This document shows positions 1 through 10,066 of a DNA stretch of 64,000 bases, piece by piece. The stretch is from contig NC_135169.1 in NCBI RefSeq assembly GCF_041146795.1, positions 11,617,585 through 11,681,584 of the forward strand, in the 5' to 3' direction. Position 1 is the stretch's first letter. Every line of letters begins with the position of its first letter. The notes under the pieces were generated by a model that saw only the letters and a list, made by a program, of their open reading frames with translations, was not told where the DNA came from and searched no databases. A program made the translations under genes and the position numbers. This stretch comes from Maylandia zebra (taxonomy: Eukaryota > Chordata > Actinopteri > Cichliformes > Cichlidae).

Positions 1-588
1 AACATTTATTTAATTTTCATCTTTTATGCTAACAATAATGCCAACAGTGTTCTCTTCACTTGACCCACAACTCTGACAGTTTTGGTCCTCTGCTCTCCTC
101 ACAATTGGCTGATTTCCATCTGAGCTGCTACTGTCAACTGCATTAAACTGATTTTACATTGCCTTGTTATTCTAATCTTTATCTGCGTTTTGGACTCCAA
201 ACATTCACACCTGCTGTTAGTAACCAGAGCTCACAAGAGTGTAAGGCGTGTAGTTCAATAAAGTGATCGATGTGTTCACTAGCTGATTTCAATAAACCGG
301 TAACTTATCAAATCCATATTTTATAGGAAGTACATTACTGATAAAAGTGGTAATAAACACGGTAACCAATAAAAATTTAAATTTCCTGTTATAAAAAAAA
401 ATACTGCAGTGAGCTCGGTTTTCTAACACCAGGTGTGAACATCTACAGTCTTTAAGCGCTGGTAAAGATTTAAAAATAAAAGCATTCAATAACATAACAT
501 TAAACAGTAAATTAGTTTGATGGTGTTGACTGCAGCAGCTCAATGTTAATCAGCTGATGGTGATGGAAGCAGATGAGCGTTTTTCATC
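1..588. other. AT-rich spacer with no recognised gene
   Basis: I see no convincing coding exon, RNA gene or repeat with clear ends here. The open frames are short, low in complexity and without recognisable motifs. Confidence 0.5.
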
Positions 589-596
589 ATGGTTGT

Positions 597-1694
597 TAGT
601 GATGTGTTGGTCAAAACGAAACGACTCTTTGAAGTGAACGACACAAGCGTGTTTTTTCTCTCTCTCTCACCCTCTCTCTCGCACTTTTTTTCCGCTTCAC
701 TCTGCACGCGAGCCTTGTGCTTTGCGCTGGGAAGAGGGGGGAGGGGCGGTTGTTACACACGCAGTAGCACAGTAACAGAGCAGGAGGGAGAGAGAGAGAA
801 AGAGAGCCAGGGACAACAACGTGACATTAGAAAGGTATAGTAATCATCCACAACTATTTTCAATTGCGGATGATAAAGGATTCAGAAAGTTTATTCATGC
901 AGGCCCATATGACAGAGAATGTGCATCTTCTGTTTGTTTTCATATTATAATTTATATTTAATTGTGTTGTGGTTTGCAGTGTTTTGTGTTGTTTCACTTT
1001 AAATTTGTTTAAAAGGAAAAAGCTGAAAATTTAAATAGTTAAAAGTTGAAATGTAAATAGTTGTTTTTTTTGTATTATATGATTTATTTATTACATTTTA
1101 TGTGGAGAGAATAAATAAAAGTATATTTACGGTGGCTGCTAGAGACAAAGCACGTACAAACCCCAAAACACGTAAAAACTCCATAGCACGTACAAACTCC
1201 AAAGCACGTACAAAACACAACAGAAGTGCTCCAGGATGCTAGGCACAGTGTTGAGATTTTGTTACCTAGTGGCTACAGAAGCCAGGAAGTACCAACGACC
1301 GGATTTGGTGTGTGGTAGTAACAGGTAAATGAACAGCTTTTGGAATTTTTTATGAATATATATGAGTGCTTGTGTATAAATACACAAAAAATACACATAT
1401 GATTTCAATTGTGTAAATTAAGTGATCTAGATAGCTCTGTTTTGGAAGTTCAGTTGACGCTAGAAATGGGTTTTGGAGTTTGTACATGCTTTGTCTCTAG
1501 GGGCCACCATATATATTTATATATAAACATATATAAATAAAACCACATTTCTTTTTTTACATTAGTAATTCCTTTTGTTCATAATTTTATATTGTTGTTA
1601 ATAATAAATTAATTAAAGCAACAAAACAACCTGAAGAGCCGGTTGGGAGCCGAAAGAGCCGGCTTTCTAAAAAGAGACGAAAATCCCATCACTA
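597..1694. mobile_element. Non-autonomous hAT-type DNA transposon
   Basis: The left end begins tagtgatgtgttggtc and continues with the 'actctttgaagtgaacg' style common in fish hAT/ZBED elements. The right end (about 1636-1694) contains agagccggctttct and closes with cccatcacta, the inverse of the left terminus. No transposase frame lies inside. A clean 8-bp target duplication is not visible; only gttgt is shared by the two flanks. A second small element (1131-1508) is nested within it. Confidence 0.55.
1131..1508. mobile_element. Nested MITE with ~40-bp inverted ends
   Basis: The left end ggtggctgctagagacaaag reappears inverted at 1468-1508 as ggtggcccctagagacaaag, and similarity continues through 'gtacaaactccaaaac'. 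The left half also holds short direct repeats of cacgtacaaactccaaag. It has no coding capacity. The family is unknown to me. Confidence 0.6.
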
Positions 1695-2051
1695 GTTGTG
1701 TAATATGCTGGTATTGATATGATCAAAAATGAACTGAGTTGTTTCGTATTCTATAGAAATTGTACATCTAATTAATAACAAGGCTTTCTGCTGATGTTAT
1801 TAATTAAAAATTTATTGTTTTATTTTTAAGCAACAACTTTTTAGCATGCAATCAGTCCATGCTGTACAGGACAGATTTGTAAACTGTGCATACAAAAATA
1901 GACTATTTTACAAAATTGCTCTTTCAACAAATGTAAATCACAGCAGATTTTTTTTGTTGTAGGTGCACTGTCACAACTAGAAATGTGGGGGGAAGTCCTC
2001 AAAGTTGAAGGCAGAACAGGAAAATACATGGAAATAACAATTTTCCTTTAA

Positions 2052-2215
2052 ATGGTAAATGGCCTGCATTTTTATAGCGCTTTTCTAGTCCCTAAGGACC
2101 CCAAAGCGCTTCACACTACATTCAGTCATTCACCCATTCACACACACAATCACACACTGGCGATGGCAAGCTACATTGTAGCCACAGCTGCCCTGGGGCG
2201 CACTGACAGAGCACA
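2052..2215. repeat. Interspersed SINE-like repeat fragment
   Basis: The segment from 'aatggtaaatggcctgcatt' through 'ctgccctggggcgcactgac' is nearly the same as 46139-46330. It is a common fish repeat whose full copies end in a tRNA-like head; only the tail part is present here. Confidence 0.6.
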
Positions 2216-2610
2216 TCAGTAAAGGTCGATCTGGATACTTGATAACTGTTGGTATAGGTATGACATGAATTTGAATCTCCATTATCACAGGTTTTAATTG
2301 GGAGGGAACATGCAGATATACAGGAGGACTATAAACAGCAATTCCTATTGCATACAACTGTTTTAGAAAATACCAACAACACTGTTAATTTATCACTTGC
2401 TGGTCTATAGACTTTACAGTGTGGATGGATGGAAAATCCATCTGGCTCCACTCTGGCTGAATTGGTGCTACAAACAACTCTGCGCTCGGCTTTCCTGGCT
2501 GTGTGTGGATTTATACTTACACATCCAAATTTTGACCCTATTTTTCTTCCTTTCAGCTGATTGGTCAATTTCATGTCAATCACCAATTAAACAATCCAAT
2601 CAGAGAACAT

Positions 2611-2706
2611 CTCCAGAAGTTGATTCTGTTCATCTGGACGTAGCATTTTCAGTGGGAGAAAATGCTGCAAGCGCTACGTCCAGATGAACAGAATCAACTT
2701 TTGGAG
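2611..2706. repeat. Foldback palindrome (~37-bp arms)
   Basis: The arm starting ctccagaagttgattctgtt (2611) recurs inverted up to about 2706, meeting around the centre 'ttttcagtgggagaaaa'. The right arm has about 10 extra bases near the loop. It looks like a short foldback or MITE remnant. Confidence 0.65.
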
Positions 2707-3158
2707 ATTTACTTACCTGGATGATTGAGCATGCATCAAGACAATCAGAGAACAGATAGGTTTGGCTGTTGGAGGGCTGCATTATGGAGCTTCAGGTCCT
2801 GGAAGAATAAATTCCCTTTTACATACCAGACCAGCATTTTTCTTCATTAGCACGAAGGAAAACAGTCTGTGCGTGTCAGAGTTCTGTGGTTTTTGTGTCA
2901 CAGGGCTTATAATATGTGTAAAAATCTGGCCAGGGACCATCACATCACACTGCTATCATATTTTTCTGTTGCTATCATGTTTCTTTTCTGAGATGTTGTT
3001 ACTTTTATGACAGATGTAACGAGAAATCTTCCAGAAAGTTAAATTTTTTATTCTAATCAAATATTTGATTCTGATAACAGATAAAGATTTTTTTTTTTTA
3101 CTTTTGTTCTGCTATTTCATAGTTTATACAAATTTTGGCCAATTCCTATTTATTTTAA

Positions 3159-3513
3159 CCCTTTAGCCCCCAAAAAGTCGCCAGCGACAGGTTTTTCCAA
3201 ACCTGTCTCGTCAAACCTGAACTCTGCCAGGGGCCCAACACGCCTGGACTTTTAGAAGAAAAGAGATGTCCGAAAATAAACCACAGGGTCAAATACTTAA
3301 TTTTGTTCAGTGTTTTAGAGTTATTAATTTGAATTGACTAATTTAAATATTTTATTCATGTACATTTTGATTGCCTTTAGTAAAAATGGCAAAATTTCAA
3401 TTTCTTTTTTCTTTCTGTTATTAATCCTTGATTACATTCATATAGTATACAGTAGAGGAAAAAACCTACCAGACCTACCAGTTATCCTGCGTAACATTAT
3501 TGGGGATAAAGGG
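3159..3513. mobile_element. piggyBac-type MITE flanked by TTAA
   Basis: Both ends abut TTAA (3155-3158 and 3514-3517). The left terminus reads ccctttagcccccaaaa and the right terminus inverts to ccctttatccccaataat. TTAA duplication with CCC ends is the piggyBac hallmark. The 355-bp body has no transposase. Confidence 0.7.
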
Positions 3514-3645
3514 TTAAGGAAGCGCAATTAATTTTTTTAGTTTAGCTTGTGTTTACTACCATTTTTTTTTTTATCACCACACAGTAAACATTAAGTAATA
3601 TGTAAAGTGTCCATTTATCCTCCATTCCAGTCCATTATCTTAAGC

Positions 3646-3836
3646 TTAGGCTGCTGCCCCTCGACCCAATCCGGTACTAAGTAGAGAGGCCCAGACTTCG
3701 CTCTCTCCAGGCACTTGGCCCAGCTCTTCCGGGGGAATCCCAAGGCATTCCCAGGCCAGCTGAAAAACATAGTCCCTCCAGCATGTCCTGGGTGTTCTGG
3801 GTCTCTTCCTGGTGGGACGTGCCCAAAACACCTCAC
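3646..3836 (-). pseudogene. LINE 3'-end fragment (RTE/Rex-like)
   Basis: On the minus strand the translation contains 'FSWPGNALGFPRKSWAKCL' followed by an ER-SGPLYLVP-like stretch. This is the degraded C-terminal tail typical of a very common fish non-LTR element ('RLAWERLGVPPEELEEVAGE' type). Only about 60 codons remain. Related debris lies at 16.2-17.0 kb and 60.7-61.0 kb. Confidence 0.55.
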
Positions 3837-3897
3837 CAGGGAGGCATCCTAACCAGATGCCAGTATCTAATCTGTCCTTTTTGTATGTTCCCCTCAG

Positions 3898-5029
3898 GTT
3901 GCCATGGTAGCAGATACAGGGGAAACAAGTGTAGACGATGCCACAAGAAGGATGATGAAATTCCTCATATCACCTGAGCTGGCTGTGGAGTACAACATGC
4001 TTGGCCGACATGGGGAAAAAAAGTTCAGAGATTTGCGTCTTTTTAATGTTGTGTATGGTAAGTTAGTTTCACTTGAGACATTTGAACTTTAGAAAACTAA
4101 ACTTTTTTAATAAAGTGTTTGAAAGTGTAACTGAGATTGGTTATCATGCAATTTGTATATATTTTTTGAGGCAATAAAGTAGGGGTGGGGGAAAAAATCG
4201 ATACTGTGTAGTATCGTGATATTTTGTTTGCTAATAATGTATCGATACAGGGACAGCAGAAATCGATATTTTGTTACAAAAAAGTTTTTGTGGACTCTGA
4301 CTTCAGAGCATGTTGATCCTTTTTCTGAGCAAGAACCCTGACATTCCTTCACTGTCCAAATGTGTTTAACTTTTTTTTGGCAGCAATAAACATGTTTTAT
4401 TTTAATTAAGTTTAAAACTTTTTTATTTAATGTAAAATTATATTTCGTTTTAATTTACTTTCAAATTCTTCAGTTGCTGAAGGGGCTGCATAGTTTTCAC
4501 AAATTGCATAGTTTAGAATAGCTATAATTGTACCAGATGGTTGCATTCAGTTAAGTTGGACTAGACTGTAATACAAACCGTTCAGTTTGTCAACAATAAA
4601 ACTGACTGAAATGAGAGAAAGACTGAGTGTGAGACTTTGTTATTACATAAAATGAATATTGATAAAGTTTACCTTTATGTACAGAATCTGAATATTGCAA
4701 AATATTTTTAAAAAATTGCAATAATATCGTATCGTGCACTAAGTATTGTGATAATATCGTATCGTAGGATGTATGGTGATTCCCACCTCTACAATAAAGT
4801 GAAATAAACATTGTTCTTTGAAAATCATCACCAAATGAAGTAAGCTAAGATTAACTTTACTTTGGCTTGCCCGTTTTTCTTCTTCTTCATTTGCAGAGGC
4901 ACTGAAGAATTATTTAACATCAAAAGTCAACTTGCAAGAAGCAAGGCTCTGTCCAAGTGGTTCAGTGGAGCTAAAGACAGAGGAGGACCGAGGGCTGCAA
5001 GGGTACAAAATAGACTTACGGCTCTGTAA
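3898..5029 (+). CDS. DUF4806-like protein, last two exons (partial)
   Basis: Exon 1 runs 3898-4057, after a cccctcag acceptor and before a GTAAGT donor. It encodes a segment with 'ATRRMMKFLISPELAVEYNM' and 'KKFRDLRLFNVVYG', which I recognise as similar to the DUF4806 domain common in fish genomes; its function is unknown. Exon 2 (4899-5029, acceptor ..gcagag) keeps phase and ends '..KWFSGAKDRGGPRAARVQN..' with stop TAA at 5027-5029. An alternative acceptor two bases upstream opens another frame, but it fits the domain less well. No upstream exons are seen, since LINE debris lies directly 5', so this may be a gene remnant. An hAT-like insertion sits in the intron. Confidence 0.5.
4180..4791. 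mobile_element. hAT-type MITE with perfect 8-bp TSD
   Basis: The flanks carry identical 8-bp duplications caataaag (4172-4179 and 4792-4799). The left end is taggggtgggggaaaaaatc and the right end inverts to tagaggtgggaatcaccata. The interior is rich in 'atcgatac/atatcgtatcgt' motifs, as in many fish hAT elements. No transposase is present. It lies in the intron of the DUF4806-like gene. Confidence 0.75.
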
Positions 5030-5367
5030 AAAAACAAACCCTGCTGATTCAAGATGAGCTTTTGAGTTTTCCATCTGACTTTTCCCCCATGTTGCTACAG
5101 TTCCAAATATCTAAGGAATTTTGCTGTAGTTTGACATTTCTAGTTTTTAAACGTTTACGCACTTTGGAATACAGTTACGTAAAATCACAGTTGTTGGACA
5201 AAATAAATGTGAAAAATGTTGTTTTGTGTACCCTCATGATTTTTGAAATGGTTTTATTTACAAACTAGATTTTGTTTGCGGTCAGCTTTTTAATATATTT
5301 GGTGTCTTTGTGTCACAGAACCCGTATTAGCCGTCTGAAAAATAGATTTTGTGACTGTTTTACTACA

Positions 5368-6612
5368 TGGGGCCCACTCAGTGCCAGAACTTAGTCAATT
5401 CAAACTAGAAATAAGATGCAAATACAGAACCCACTGCTAATGCCATTCCAACTTTTTAGCTCATGTTTTCCTCATGTTGTACCCACTAAGAACTTGAAAA
5501 ATGGGGCCTAGGTGGGTTTCAGTGTACTTTGCCCAGTTGGGGTCCATTTAGTTCCCAGATTTTACCTATATAACACCGAGATGGGCTTATAAAATGGGGC
5601 CATTATGGAACCCGCGGACAATCCCACTTAAAACCCACTTTTTAGCCTATGTGGTACTCACATGGTACCCACAAAACAACTTGAAAGGTGGGGCCTGGGT
5701 GGGTTTCTTTGTACTTTGCCCAGTTGGGGTCCATTTAGTTCCCAGATTATACCAATATAACACCGAGATGGGCTTATAAAATGGGGCCATTACGGAACCC
5801 GCGGACAATCCCACTTAAAACCCACTTTTTAGCCTATGTGGTGCCCACATGGTACCCACAAAAACTTGAAAGATGGGGCCTAGGTGGGTTTCTGTGTACT
5901 TTGCCCAGTTGGGGTCCATTTAGTTCCCAGATTTTACCAATATAACACCGAGATGGGCTTATAAAATGGGGCCATTACGGAACCCGCGGACAATCCCACT
6001 TAAAACCCACTTTTTAGCCTATGTGGTGCCCACATGGTACCCACAAAAACTTGAAAGATGGGGCCTAGGTGGGTTTCTGTGTACTTTGCCCAGTTGGGGT
6101 CCATCTAGTTCCCAGATTTTACCAATATAATACCGAGATGGGCTTATAAAATGGGGCCATTACGGAACCCGCGGACAATCCCACTTAAAACCCACTTTTT
6201 AGCCTATGTGGTGCCCACATGGTACCCACAAAAAACTTGAAAGATGGGGCCCAGGTGGGTTTCTGTGTACTTTGCCCAGTTGGGGCACATTTAGTTCCCA
6301 GATTTTACCAATATAACACCGAGATGGGCTTATAAAATGGGGCCATTATGGAACCTGCGGACAATCCCACTTAAAACCCACTTTTTTAGCCTATGTGGTG
6401 CCTACATGGTACCCACAAAAACTTGAAAGATGGGGCCCAGGTGGGTTTCTGTGTACTTTTCCCAGTTGGGGCCCATTTAGTTCCCAGATTTTCCTAACAT
6501 AACACCTATATGGGCATTTAATATGGGGCCATTACGGAACCCGCGGACAATCCTATATGGGGCCCATTTTTCAGCCCATTTCCAAACCATATGGGCCCCA
6601 CATATAAATGTT
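5368..6612. repeat. Tandem array, ~185-bp unit, about 6.6 copies
   Basis: The anchor 'atgggcttataaaatgggg' starts at 5581, 5768, 5953, 6138 and about 6324, with a diverged copy at 6510, giving a period of 185-187 bp. Units also share 'ttgcccagttggggtccatt' and 'gtggtgcccacatggtaccc'. Central units are nearly identical and the outer ones have diverged. The right end is fused directly to a truncated LINE at about 6620. Confidence 0.85.
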
Positions 6613-6619
6613 GGCTGGG

Positions 6620-8127
6620 CAGTGATGGTCTTCATGCCCCTCCACACCTCTCTCATGCTGTTCTGCTGGAGTTTCCACTCCAGCTTCCTCCTGTAATTGT
6701 CCTTAGCCTCTCTGATCTTGTCCTTTAGTAACACCTGGATCTTCCTCACCTCCTCTTTGTTGCCCCCTCTGAAAGCCCTCTTCTTGTTGTTGAGGAGGGC
6801 TTTGATGTCCTTAGTCACCCACGGCTTGTTATTTGGGTAACAATGAACAGTCTGAGCTGGAACAATGGAGTCGGTGCAGAAAGTTATGTAGTCTGTGATA
6901 CACTCAGTAAGCCCATTGATGTCCTCGGCGTGAGGCTCACAGAGTGTTTCCCAGTCGGTCACCTCGAAACAGCCCTGTAGTTCTGCTAAGGCCTCCTCTG
7001 ACCACCTCCTGACAGTCCTGGTGGTCACAGGTTCCCTCCTCACAATTGGCACATAGCGGGGGGTGAGGTGAATCAGGTTATGATCTGACCTACCAAGTGG
7101 GGGGAGGGAGGAGGAGCTGTATGCATCCTTGACGTTAGCATACAGCAAGTCTAAAGTTTTCTCTCCCCTGGTGGGACAGTCCACATATTGTTTGAATGTT
7201 GGTAGTGTATTGTCCAGTGATACATGGTTGAAGTCACCCGAGATCACAATAAAGGCACTCGGGTGCTGAGTCTGTAACCGAGCTATGGCAGAGTGGATAG
7301 TGTCACATGCAGCTGTGGGGTTAGCAGAGGGGGGAACATAAACAGCCACCAAGATGACGTGAGAGAATTCCCTGGGTAAATAATACGGCCTGAGTCCAAC
7401 AGCACACAGTTCAGTGTCCGGGCAACAAATCTTTTCTTTGATTGTTATGTTGGCAGGGTTACACCACCGGTTGTTAACTAAAACAGCAAGCCCACCTCCT
7501 TTACGCTTACCGCTAGCGATGCTGTCCCTGTCCGCCCGAACAGTGTGGAAGCCTTCCACGGAAGCATTCTCATCGGGAATGTCCTGGTGCAGCCATGATT
7601 CGGTGAAACACATCAGGCTACACTCTCGGTATTCCCTCTGACTCCGTACCAGTGCTGAGAGCTCGTCGATTTTAATTGCCAACGATCGCACATTACCCAT
7701 CACGATAGACGGCAGACACGGTTTAAACCTCCTCCTTGCTTCGAGCCTCCGCTGTCTCACCGTCACCTTTTTTCTTCTCTTCTGTCCTTGACCTCTGCAT
7801 CCCCGATGTGTTTTCCTCCAAATTTCAGCTGGTACTTCTGCGGGCCTGGCCAGCGAGCCGGCCGGCATCAGGGCGATCAGCTGATCTCTGGAGTAAACAG
7901 TCCGTGAGTGTAAGAGATGTGCCGCGGTCCCGTTCCTTGATAAAAGTAACAGTTCCACGGCCACCAGAAGAACAAAAACTCTCTCAATCCACATGATTGA
8001 GTAAGAGATAGAAAACGGAGGAAAATACAAGTCAGAAAAAAAAAGAATACGTAAGAAAAAAGAGCTAAACTAAGAGAAAAGCAGGAGCGACTGTAACAGG
8101 CTGCACGCTGGTTGGCGCATGCGCACT
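6620..8127 (-). pseudogene. L2-like LINE, 3'-truncated copy
   Basis: A minus-strand open frame starts at 8030 or 7994 and reads through an APE-type endonuclease. Visible motifs are 'CFTESWLHQDIPDE', 'FIVISGDFNHVSL' and 'LGRSDHNLIHL'. Homology to the near-complete copy at 28.1-31.4 kb stops at 6620, just after the endonuclease and linker, and the frame then reads into the tandem array. The reverse transcriptase is missing. The 5' end at 8127 matches the 5' end of the other copy. Unlike that copy, the N-terminal frame is open: it starts with a hydrophobic stretch 'MWIERVFVLLVAVELLLLSR'. Confidence 0.75.
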
Positions 8128-8128
8128 A

Positions 8129-9665
8129 ATCACCCTGTGATTTTGCAACTTCTCTTACTTAGAAGTCATGGAGGGGTCTACAATTTTCAGCATAGGTGCA
8201 TTTCCACTGTGAGAGACAGAATCTAAAAAGAAAAATCCGGTAATCACATTGTATGATTTTCGAACAATTTATTTGTGAATTACTGTGTCAAATAAGTATT
8301 TGATCACTTGCTTATCAGCCAGATTTCTGACCCTCAAAGACCTGTTATTTTGCTTTCAAATAGTCCAGCTACACTCTGCTCATGATTCTAAATAAGTAGC
8401 ACCTGTTTGAGGTCGTTAGCTGTCATAAAGACACCTGTGCACCCCACAATCAACCAAGTCTAAGTAGCAACATAGGCAAAACCAAAGAGCTGTCAAAAGA
8501 CACAAGAGACAAAACGGTAGACCTCGCTGGAAAGGGCTACGGGGCAATTGCTAAGCAGCTTGGTGAAAAAAGAACAACTGTTGGAGCAATTGTCAGGAAA
8601 TGGAAGAGGCTAACGATGACTGTCAATGTCTGTCGGCCCCACGGAAGATCTCTCCTCGTGGGGTTTCAGTGATGCCAAGAATAGTGAAGAATCAGCCCAG
8701 AACTACATGGGAGGAGCTGGTCGTTTCCAAGGCTACTATCAGTAATACACTAAGACATCATGGTTTAAAATCTTGCATCGCACAGAAGATTCCCCTGCTT
8801 AAGTCAGCCCATGTCCAGGCCTGTCTGAAGTTTGCCAGGGATCATCTGGATGATCCAGAGGAGTCATGGGAGGAAGTCCTGTGGTCAGATGAGCCCAAAG
8901 TAGAATTTTTTGGTCTTAACTCCATTCACCATGTTTGGAGGGAGAAGAATGATGAGTATCATCCCAATAATACCATACGTACAGTGAAGCATGGGGCTGG
9001 AAGCATCATGCTCTGGGGGTGTTTTTCTGCATAGGGGACGGGACGACTGCACTGTATTAATGAGAGGATGAACGGGCCATGTATTGTGACATATTGGGCA
9101 AAAACCTCCTTCCCTCAGTTAGAGCATTAAAGATGGGTCCTGGCTGGGTCTTCCAACATGACAATGACCCAAAGCCCACAGCCAGGAAAACCAAGGAGTG
9201 GCTCCGTAAGGAGCATATTAAGGTTCTGGAGTGGCCTAGCCAGTCTCCAGACCTAAATCCAATAGAAAATCTTTGGCGGGAGCTGAAACTGTGTTGCTCA
9301 GCGACAACCCCGAAAGCTGACAGATGTAGAGAAGATCTGTATGGAGGAGTGGACCAAAATCCCTCCTGCAGTGTGTGCAAACCTGGTGAAGAACTACAGG
9401 AACCGTTTGACCTCTGTAATTGTTAACAAAGGCGTCTGTACCAAATATTAACATTTTTTGACTCAAGTGATCAAATACTTATTTGACACAGTAATTCACA
9501 AATAAATAGTTCAAAAGTCATACAATGTGATTTCCGGATTTTTCTTTTTAGATTCTGTCTCTCACTGTGTAAATGCACCTATGCTGAAAATTGTAGACCC
9601 CTTCATGATTTCTAAGTAAGAGGGGAAAAAATCACAGGGTGATCAAATACTTACTGACCTCACTG
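8129..9665 (+). mobile_element. Tc1-like transposon (DD34E) with long inverted ends
   Basis: The right end (about 9460-9665) inverts onto the left end (8129 to about 8330): atcaccctgtgattttgcaa, 'ggggtctacaattttcagca' and 'gagacagaatctaaaaagaa' occur in both, giving inverted ends of roughly 200 bp. The right end closes with ..cactg|TA. The outermost ~25 bp of the left end are missing, and the LINE begins there instead. The transposase inside is broken. Confidence 0.75.
8462..9426 (+). pseudogene. Tc1-like transposase, broken
   Basis: The frame is interrupted near the N-terminus, and a stop follows 'MLWGCFSA' at about 9032. The catalytic triad positions survive: D in 'VLWSDEPKVEFFG', D in '[13 protein letters not shown]' and E in '[15 protein letters not shown]', with 34 residues between the last two (DD34E). 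The N-terminal helix-turn-helix part is degraded, with stops between 8470 and 8600. The enzyme would have cut and pasted its own element at TA sites. This copy cannot make it. Confidence 0.75.
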
Positions 9666-10058
9666 TAAATGCTGGAGCTGCAAGCTGTCGTCCTGGCACT
9701 CAAGTAAGTTCTGTTGTGTCTGCAGGGGCACCTTGTCATTGTCATAACAGACAGGGCAGAAGACAACCTTTTTCTTTTTTTCCAGGGAGTCAACATTTTC
9801 CATCTGTTTGTCTCCCTGCAGAACGATGTCCCTCCCCTTGTGTGTGACAACCTGGCAAACCCTTTTGCCTTCCCTCCATACTCCCTCCTCCAGTCATTCC
9901 TTTGCCAGGTCCAGACCAAAGAGGTGCGGTTGATCCTGGTGGCCCCACTTTGGCCCCACATGGCCTGGTTTCCAACTGACCCACCACTCAGAAAGGGACA
10001 CCCTTTTCCGAAGGTCCTCCTGTCCCAGGTGAAGGGGGTCACTGTTCCACCTTTTCCC
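9666..10058 (+). pseudogene. Retroelement polyprotein fragment (DIRS-like RNase H region)
   Basis: Plus-strand frames read 'MLELQAVVLALK' and, further on, 'FAFPPYSLLQSFLCQVQ' and 'VRLILVAPLWPHMAWFP'. This matches the style of the RNase H and following region of DIRS-type retroelements in fish. The fragment is short and split between frames. An hAT-like element (10067-11562) was inserted at its 3' side, and the sequence seems to resume after it. Confidence 0.4.
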
Positions 10059-10066
10059 AGTAGGGC

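Noticed and set aside
6477-6619. C-terminal end of the 517-codon minus frame
   Set aside because: These codons come from the tandem array fused to the LINE and do not belong to any protein family.
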